Source of the DNA: Prevotellaceae bacterium UBA6858
Lineage (GTDB): Bacteria > Bacteroidota > Bacteroidia > Bacteroidales > Bacteroidaceae
Length of the DNA stretch: 36,999 nt
Assembly: GCA_002451695.1 (NCBI GenBank)
Contig: DKDC01000033.1
Span: 7,068-44,066 of the forward strand
Direction of reading: 5' to 3'
Positions 31,126 through 36,999 of the stretch are shown here, one piece after another. The position numbers and the translations under genes are program-made. Under the pieces are notes generated by a model. It saw only the letters and a program-made list of their open reading frames with translations, made no database searches and was not told the origin of the DNA. Within the stretch, counting starts at the first letter, position 1, and every line of letters begins with the position of its first letter.

Positions 31126-34100
31126 ATGACACCATACAATGTAGGTATAGACATAGGCTCAACAACCGCAAAAATCGTGGCACTCGACGCAACGGGCAAG
31201 GCGGTTTACAGCAACTACGTGCGCCACCAGGCCCGCGTAAAGGACTGCCTTGCCGGATTTTTCGGCGACTTGGAGCGGGTGGCAGGCACTGCACCGCTGC
31301 GCGTGAGCATAACCGGCAGCGTGGGCATGGGAGTTTCCGAGCGTTGCGGCGTGCCTTTTGTGCAGGAGGTGGTGGCAGCCGCAAACTACGTGCGCCACGC
31401 CCATTCCGAGGCCAGCACGATGATCGACATCGGCGGCGAGGACGCAAAAGTCGTGTTCTTTGGCAACGGACGCGCAACCGACCTGCGCATGAACGGCAAC
31501 TGCGCCGGCGGCACGGGGGCGTTCATCGACCAGATGGCAATACTGCTCCACGCCACCAACGCCGAACTCGACGCCCTCGCGGAGCGTTCCACGCGGGTCT
31601 ATCCCATGGCCTCGCGCTGCGGCGTGTTCAGCAAAACCGACATTCAGAACCTCATCGCGCGCAATGTGCCGCGTGAGGACATCGCCGCCTCGATATTCCA
31701 CGCCGTCGCCGTGCAGACCGTAACCACGCTGGCACACGGATGCAGCATAACGCCGCCCCTCATGTTCTGCGGAGGACCGCTCACATTCCTCCCCGCACTC
31801 AGAAAGGCTTTTCTCGACTATCTCGGATTTTCCGGAAGCGACATAATACTCCCCGAAAACGGCAGCATAATACCCGCATGGGGCGCGGCGCTCGCCGAAG
31901 GCGGGCTTCTGACCACAGTGAGAGACTTCATGGAACTTGCGTCCCCGGCACTTTCGCAGAAAACGCACTCCTACCTCAGCCTTCCGCCCATATTCGAGGG
32001 GAAGGAGGACTATGAACGCTGGCGTGCCAACCTTGGCGGAAACGCCCTGCGCCGCGTGCCGCTCCACAAAGGGACGCAGGAGGCCTACATAGGAATAGAC
32101 TCCGGCTCAACCACAACAAAGGTTGCCGCCCTGTCGCCCGGCGGGGAACTGCTCTTTTCCTACTACCACAACAACGACGGCGACCCCATCGGAACTGTGG
32201 AAAAAGGCCTCGCACTGCTGAAACGGGAATGCGAAAAGGCTGGGACGGAACTCGCAATAGCCGGCTCCTGCTCCACAGGCTACGGCGAAGACCTCATAAG
32301 GGCGGCGTTCGGCTTGGACAACGGCATAATAGAGACAATCGCCCACTATCTCGCCGCAAAGGACATCAGTCCCGAAGTGTCGTTCATCCTCGACATAGGC
32401 GGGCAGGACATGAAGGCCATCTTCGTTGACCACGGAGTCATTAACCGCATAGAGATAAACGAGGCCTGCTCGTCGGGCTGCGGCTCGTTCATCAGCACCT
32501 TCGCACGCTCGCTCGATTATAGCGTGGGCGACTTCGCCCGCGCCGCCTGCACATCCAAAGCCCCCTGCGACCTGGGCACACGCTGCACCGTGTTCATGAA
32601 CTCAAAGGTTAAGCAGGTGCTGCGCGAGGGGGCTACGGTCGCCGACATCGCCGCCGGACTCTCGTACAGCGTGGTGAAGAACTGCCTATACAAGGTGCTG
32701 CAGTTGAAGAACACTTCCGAGCTTGGCAAATACGTGGTGGTGCAGGGCGGAACAATGCGCAACGACTCCATAGTGCGCGCCCTCGAGAAGCTGGCCTCCA
32801 CCCGCGTGAACCGCAGCGACTGCCCCGAACTAATGGGCGCGGTGGGCTGTGCGCTTTACGCAATGGGGCACAAGGCTGCCGGAACGAGCGGCGTGGAGCA
32901 GATGCTCTCCCGCGCCAAATACACAACGCAGCGCACGCAGTGCAAGGGATGCGAAAACCAATGCACCGTAACGCACTACCTTTTCCCGGAAAACCGCAGG
33001 TATTACTCGGGCAACCGCTGCGAACGCGTGTTCTCCAACCAGGGAACAAAGGCAAAGCCCGGCAAGAACGTTTACCCGCTCAAATACGAACTTCTGTTCA
33101 ACCGCGAATGCAAAATTGACAATCCCATATTTACGATGGGCATTCCGCGATGCCTGAACACTTACGAGAACTATCCTTTCTGGCACACGCTTCTCAATTC
33201 ATGCGGCATACGCACCGTGCTTTCCGCCGAAAGCAACTACGCCGGCTACGAACGCAGCGCAAATTGCGTGATGAGCGACAACATCTGCTTTCCCGCCAAA
33301 CTCGTGCACAGCCACATCGCAGACCTCGAGCGCAAGGGCGTTGACAGGATTCTCCTGCCCTTTGTTGTTTTCGAGCAAAAGGAGAAAGGCCAGCAGAACA
33401 GCTATAACTGCCCTATCGTGTCTGGATATTCCGAAGTCGTAAACAGTTCGCAGTCGCCCAAAGTGCCGGTTGAAAGCCCCGTTGTTACTTTCAAGGACCG
33501 CAAGCTGCTGCTTAGGCAAATGGAAACCTGGCTCTCCCGCTTCGGCATCCCCGCAAAAACCGTCCGCAACGCCTTCTCCGCCGCCGAGCAGGCACAAAAA
33601 CAATACCGCGAACGCCTTGCGGAAATAAACCATGAGGTGCTTGGCGAGGCGCACCGCGAGAAACGCCTCACAGTACTCCTTGCCGGCCGCCCTTACCACA
33701 CAGATCCGCTCATACAGCACCGCGTTGCAGAAATGGCGGCGGCAATGGGCGTTTACGTCATTACGGACGATATTGTATATGACGAGAAACTTTCCATCGA
33801 CGACACAATATACCTTTCGCAGTGGGCTTATCCCAACCGCATTCTCAAAGCCGCGAAATGGGCGGGGCTTCAAGGGGCGGACGTGCAGTATATGCAGCTC
33901 ACCTCCTTCGGCTGCGGGCCCGACGCCTTCCTGACCAACGAAGTCCGGGCCACGCTCGAAAGACACCACAAGAACCTCACGCTCCTTAAAATAGACGACA
34001 TAGACAACGTTGGGTCTGTCAAGCTCCGCGTGCGCTCGCTCGTGGAAAGCCTCAAGATAAGCCACAACAAGGCGGAGGCAAACGCCGTGCCTTTCGAAAC

Positions 34101-35331
34101 CACACCGGCGTTCACCAAGGCCGAGCGCAGCCGCACCATTATCGCGCCGTTTTTCACACCTTTCCTCTCGCCGCTCATCCCGGCGGCGATGAAAGTGGCG
34201 GGCTTCAACGTTGTGAACCTTCCCATGAGCGACACCGCCTCGGACGAACTCGGTCTGAGATACTCCAACAACGAGGTCTGCTACCCCGCAACGCTCATCG
34301 TGGGCGATGTGGTAAAGGCTTTCAAAAGCGGAAGGTTCAATCCCGACGAGACGGCGGTTGCCATAACACAGACCGGCGGACAATGCCGCGCCAGCAACTA
34401 CATAGCGCTCATAAAGCGCGCCCTGCTTTCAAACGGATACCGCAACACCCCGGTCGTGTCGCTTTCGTTCGGGAGCGGAATTGACAACTACCAGCCGGGG
34501 TTCAGGATACCTTGGCTCAAGCTGCTTCCCGTGGCACTCTCCACCATGCTCTACAGCGATGTGATAGCAAAAATGTACTACGCAACCGTTGCACGCGAGA
34601 CGGAAAAAGGCATCGCCGCCAGGCTCAAGGACAAATTTCTTGAGCTTGCAAAACCCGTTATAGAGAGAAACGACGCAAACGCCCTCCCGGGGCTTGTGCG
34701 CGAGGCGGCAATGGAGTTCAACGCCGCGTGCGCCGAAAGGCAGACCGCCAAAGTTGGCATCGTGGGCGAGATATTCCTCGAGTTCAACCCCTACGCCCAG
34801 AAGAATGTTACCGACTGGCTCATAGGGCAAGGGCTTGAGGTTGTGCCGCCGCTAATCACCGACTTCTTCACGCAGAGCTTCGTGAACCGCGAAACCAAGA
34901 ACCGCACCATGCTCCAGCGAAAGAGCATGCCAGACACCGTCGTGAACTGGCTTTACCGCAAGGTGCAGAAGCGCATCGCCGCATTCGACCGCGCAGCTTC
35001 GGGCTTCAAGCACTACACCCCCTTTGACGACATACGCGAAAAGGCGCGGCGGGCGGAGAAAATCATATCGCTCAACGCGCAGTTCGGCGAGGGCTGGCTC
35101 ATTCCCGGGGAAATCGCCACGTACGCCGCACACGGCATAAACCATGTGGTGAGCCTGCAGCCGTTCGGATGCATAGCCAACCACATTATCGAAAAAGGCG
35201 TCGAGAAGAAAATGAAAGCCATGTTCCCCAAGATGAACATACTCTCGCTCGACTTTGACAGTTCGGTGAGCGATGTGAATATCGTAAACCGGCTGCTGCT
35301 TTTCATAGACAACATAAGGCAGTCGAGATGA
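31126..35331 (+). CDS. Double-module 2-hydroxyacyl-CoA dehydratase activase-like protein
   Basis: A 1402-residue cytoplasmic protein. The frame can be extended to TTG at 31108, but ATG at 31126 gives MTPYNVGIDIGST, the proper ASKHA start. Module 1 (about 1-270) and module 2 (about 320-590) are both BadF/BadG/BcrA/BcrD-type ATPases with GIDIGSTTAK and GIDSGSTTTK. Each has the two iron-sulfur cysteines of activases: C126 and C165 in module 1, C448 and C487 in module 2. Activases are normally homodimers with one [4Fe-4S] cluster shared by two subunits, so the two modules could form one cluster within one chain. A Cys-rich linker follows (KGCENQC near 616-622), then a DUF2229-like region and a C-terminal part related to the dehydratase D component (TQTGGQCRASNY; PFGCIANH). 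Substrate unknown; no separate dehydratase subunits are adjacent. Confidence 0.85.
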   Translation: MTPYNVGIDIGSTTAKIVALDATGKAVYSNYVRHQARVKDCLAGFFGDLERVAGTAPLRVSITGSVGMGVSERCGVPFVQEVVAAANYVRHAHSEASTMIDIGGEDAKVVFFGNGRATDLRMNGNCAGGTGAFIDQMAILLHATNAELDALAERSTRVYPMASRCGVFSKTDIQNLIARNVPREDIAASIFHAVAVQTVTTLAHGCSITPPLMFCGGPLTFLPALRKAFLDYLGFSGSDIILPENGSIIPAWGAALAEGGLLTTVRDFMELASPALSQKTHSYLSLPPIFEGKEDYERWRANLGGNALRRVPLHKGTQEAYIGIDSGSTTTKVAALSPGGELLFSYYHNNDGDPIGTVEKGLALLKRECEKAGTELAIAGSCSTGYGEDLIRAAFGLDNGIIETIAHYLAAKDISPEVSFILDIGGQDMKAIFVDHGVINRIEINEACSSGCGSFISTFARSLDYSVGDFARAACTSKAPCDLGTRCTVFMNSKVKQVLREGATVADIAAGLSYSVVKNCLYKVLQLKNTSELGKYVVVQGGTMRNDSIVRALEKLASTRVNRSDCPELMGAVGCALYAMGHKAAGTSGVEQMLSRAKYTTQRTQCKGCENQCTVTHYLFPENRRYYSGNRCERVFSNQGTKAKPGKNVYPLKYELLFNRECKIDNPIFTMGIPRCLNTYENYPFWHTLLNSCGIRTVLSAESNYAGYERSANCVMSDNICFPAKLVHSHIADLERKGVDRILLPFVVFEQKEKGQQNSYNCPIVSGYSEVVNSSQSPKVPVESPVVTFKDRKLLLRQMETWLSRFGIPAKTVRNAFSAAEQAQKQYRERLAEINHEVLGEAHREKRLTVLLAGRPYHTDPLIQHRVAEMAAAMGVYVITDDIVYDEKLSIDDTIYLSQWAYPNRILKAAKWAGLQGADVQYMQLTSFGCGPDAFLTNEVRATLERHHKNLTLLKIDDIDNVGSVKLRVRSLVESLKISHNKAEANAVPFETTPAFTKAERSRTIIAPFFTPFLSPLIPAAMKVAGFNVVNLPMSDTASDELGLRYSNNEVCYPATLIVGDVVKAFKSGRFNPDETAVAITQTGGQCRASNYIALIKRALLSNGYRNTPVVSLSFGSGIDNYQPGFRIPWLKLLPVALSTMLYSDVIAKMYYATVARETEKGIAARLKDKFLELAKPVIERNDANALPGLVREAAMEFNAACAERQTAKVGIVGEIFLEFNPYAQKNVTDWLIGQGLEVVPPLITDFFTQSFVNRETKNRTMLQRKSMPDTVVNWLYRKVQKRIAAFDRAASGFKHYTPFDDIREKARRAEKIISLNAQFGEGWLIPGEIATYAAHGINHVVSLQPFGCIANHIIEKGVEKKMKAMFPKMNILSLDFDSSVSDVNIVNRLLLFIDNIRQSR

Positions 35332-35954
35332 GCGCAAAGACATACGGCGGGCAGGAAATGCTCATGATTGACGCGGCGCGGAGGCTTTTCATAGAGAAAG
35401 GCTTCGAGGACACCACCATGTGCGACATTGCCGAAATGGCGGGCGTAAACCGCTCCACGCTCCACTACTACTTCGCAAACAAGGACGTAATGTTCCGCGC
35501 GGTGTTCTCGTCGATTGTCGAGACGCTCATGCCGCGCCTGCGCGAGATTATGGCGAGCGACAAACCTCTTATGGAGCGTCTGTCGCTTGTTATAGACGAA
35601 TATTTCGGGCGTTTCCTCGAGAACCCGTCAATTCCCGGCTTTATAATATCCGAGATACAGCGCGACGTGGAACACTTCATAGCCACGGCGCGGGAGATGC
35701 ACTACGACAAGGTTTTCTCGCTCGTGCGCGACGTGCTCAACAACGAGATGCAGGAGGGGAGGCTAAGGGAAGTGCCGATGTACATGCTGTTCACCGCCTT
35801 CTACGGCAGCATATCCTTCCCTTTCATAGTCAAAAACCTTTTCGTCTCGTGGTTCAGCATGGACGAGGACGAATACCGCGCAATGATTATGGAGTGGAAA
35901 AAATACCTGCTCATGCAGATAAGCAACCTCCTTGTGGAGGACAACGCAAAATAA
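35328..35954 (+). CDS. TetR/AcrR-family transcriptional regulator
   Basis: A 208-residue repressor-type protein. The N-terminal TetR helix-turn-helix is clear: ARRLFIEKGFEDTTMCDIAEMAGVNRSTLHYYFANKD in its usual spacing (about residues 17-53). The rest is the all-helical ligand-binding and dimer domain with no recognisable ligand signature. Its ATG overlaps the stop of the activase gene by 4 bp, so the two are co-translated. It probably regulates its own operon through the dyad at 31089-31104; that is inferred from position and symmetry. Ligand might be an acyl-CoA, given the neighbouring gene, but nothing in the sequence proves it. The CDF transporter gene follows after 9 bp. Confidence 0.88.
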   Translation: MSAKTYGGQEMLMIDAARRLFIEKGFEDTTMCDIAEMAGVNRSTLHYYFANKDVMFRAVFSSIVETLMPRLREIMASDKPLMERLSLVIDEYFGRFLENPSIPGFIISEIQRDVEHFIATAREMHYDKVFSLVRDVLNNEMQEGRLREVPMYMLFTAFYGSISFPFIVKNLFVSWFSMDEDEYRAMIMEWKKYLLMQISNLLVEDNAK

Positions 35955-35963
35955 GCAAAGATT

Positions 35964-36869
35964 ATGGAACACCATCATCACAAACACCACCATCACCATT
36001 CGGAAAAACTCACGTCTCTCAACGGCGTTTACGTGTTCGCAATCGCCCTCAACCTGCTCTTTGTCATTGTCGAGGCGGGGATCGGCTTCAGCCAGAACTC
36101 CCTCGGACTTGTGTCTGACGCGGGCCACAACCTCAGCGACGTGTTCAGCCTTCTGCTCGCGCTCTTCGCCTTCGAGCTTGCCAAAGTCCCCGCCAAGGCG
36201 GGCTTCACATACGGCTACAAAAAAGGCACAATACTCATCTCCCTGCTCAATGCCATTATTTTGCTGATAGCCGTGGGGGCGATAACCGTGGAGAGCGTCC
36301 ACAAATTCACAGATCCGCAGCCGGTGAACGGCGCGGCCGTATCGTGGACGGCGGGCATGGGAATAATTGTGAACGGACTGAGCACATGGCTGCTCATGCG
36401 CCACAAAAAGGGCGATCTCAACGCCGAGGGCGCGTTCCTGCATATGCTTGCCGACACGCTGGTGTCGGTCGGCGTGCTGGTGTCGGGCATTGTAATCTCA
36501 TTCACCGGCTGGAATGTGACAGACCCAATAATAAGTCTTGTGATTGTGGTCGTGATACTCGTCTCCACATGGCACTTGCTGTCGCAAAGCCTGCGCCTGT
36601 CGCTCGACGGCATCCCAGAGAACATCGACATAGCCAAGGTTAAGGGCGACATGAAGTCGCAGCCGCACGTCGAGGACGTTCACCACGTGCACGTGTGGGC
36701 GATAAGCACCACCGAAGCCGCGCTCACAGCCCACGTGGTGGTTGACAGCAACGACAACATGGAGAAGGTGAAACACCTGATACGCGAGAAAATGGCGGCA
36801 GACGGAATAACCCACGTAACCCTCGAGCTTGAACACCACGGCGAGTGTTGCGTGTGTCCCGAAGACTGA
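35964..36869 (+). CDS. Cation diffusion facilitator (zinc-type) transporter
   Basis: A 301-residue CDF protein with six predicted membrane segments. The N-terminus is very rich in histidine (nine of residues 3-12), a likely metal-catching tail. Metal sites are in TM2 (SDAGHNLSD) and TM5 (HMLADTLVS), the HxxxD pairs of Zn/Co/Cd exporters. The cytoplasmic C-terminal domain has VHHVHVW and ends with a Cys/His pattern (HHGECCVCPED). It exports divalent metal, probably zinc, with proton exchange. It follows the TetR gene by 9 bp and may be in the same transcript, though a functional link to the activase is not evident. An iron-sulfur enzyme and a metal exporter in one operon may simply be chance. 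Confidence 0.92.
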   Translation: MEHHHHKHHHHHSEKLTSLNGVYVFAIALNLLFVIVEAGIGFSQNSLGLVSDAGHNLSDVFSLLLALFAFELAKVPAKAGFTYGYKKGTILISLLNAIILLIAVGAITVESVHKFTDPQPVNGAAVSWTAGMGIIVNGLSTWLLMRHKKGDLNAEGAFLHMLADTLVSVGVLVSGIVISFTGWNVTDPIISLVIVVVILVSTWHLLSQSLRLSLDGIPENIDIAKVKGDMKSQPHVEDVHHVHVWAISTTEAALTAHVVVDSNDNMEKVKHLIREKMAADGITHVTLELEHHGECCVCPED

Positions 36870-36965
36870 CTTCACATCCTCCGAACCTGCAGAATTTGCG
36901 CAGCGCATTGACCTACAAGCAAATCGCCCATTCATAGCCGTTCACTATAACCGTTTGGTTTTCCG

Positions 36966-36999
36966 CACGTTGCAAGTGGGTGAAAAAAGGTCTGATGTA
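36966..36999 (-). repeat. 21-bp word array R8 (cut by window end)
   Basis: A TTGCAA word (36966-36978), an A-run and the word ending GGTCTGATGTA (36987-36999) repeat the tail and first word of array R7, in the same leftward orientation. The rest lies outside the window. The 36870-36965 stretch holds nothing else I can name. Confidence 0.75.

Noticed and set aside
33199..34383. 394-codon minus-strand frame
   Set aside because: Antisense to the activase gene, without recognisable motifs.

Overview
The window is a chromosomal segment of a Bacteroidales bacterium. The evidence is a SusC/SusD pair, lipoproteins with acidic residues after the lipid-anchored cysteine, a Bacteroides-type L-rhamnose operon, neighbouring genes resembling the glycine-lipid genes glsA and glsB, MenA, and several promoters that fit the Bacteroidetes form TTTG-N19-TAnnTTTG exactly. 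Codon third positions are mostly G or C while intergenic regions are AT-rich. I cannot resolve the genus; Muribaculaceae-like or Prevotella/Bacteroides-like are both possible.

Layout: 148-814 is a HigB/HigA-type toxin-antitoxin pair. 1226-3100 encodes a RelA/SpoT homologue whose hydrolase site looks intact and whose synthetase site looks degraded. 3420-3507 is tRNA-Ser(UGA) on the minus strand. 3668-7093 holds mutS2 and menA. 7090-8123 holds azlD and azlC on the minus strand. 8863-14850 is a minus-strand susC-susD-lipoprotein-lipoprotein operon with no enzyme in it. 15710-17497 encodes an M24 aminopeptidase P (minus). 17670-19533 holds the two acyltransferases that probably make glycine lipids. 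19699-21436 holds two tandem paralogous secreted esterases. 22049-30067 is a rhamnoside operon: kinase, GH78 alpha-L-rhamnosidase, isomerase, permease, aldolase. Together these release L-rhamnose from glycans and take it to dihydroxyacetone phosphate and lactaldehyde. 31126-36869 holds a 1402-residue double 2-hydroxyacyl-CoA dehydratase activase, a TetR regulator overlapping it by 4 bp, and a CDF metal exporter.

The most unusual content is intergenic. Eight transcription-unit boundaries carry the same element. It is an array of 13-bp quasi-palindromic words, TAYRTCNGAYRTA or its relatives, whose start positions are exactly 21 bp apart: 845/866/887/908, 3166/3187/3208/3229, 8480/8501/8522/8543, 15522/15543/15564/15585, 21581/21602/21623, 30269/30290/30311/30332, plus arrays cut by both window ends. 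The register continues into a TTGCAA-bearing word after the array. Neighbouring words can pair into hairpins followed by T-runs, in one or both directions. In three cases a 110-bp inverted-repeat element (or half of one) lies 50-72 bp before the array in a fixed relative orientation, with partly conserved linker sequence, so the two may form one composite repeat of about 300 bp. I do not recognise this element.

Other points of interest: a 16-bp dyad just after the promoter of the activase-tetR operon, a gene-free region of about 1 kb (30138-31125) with a possible leftward promoter and several hairpins, and two strong hairpins between the rhamnose permease and aldolase genes.
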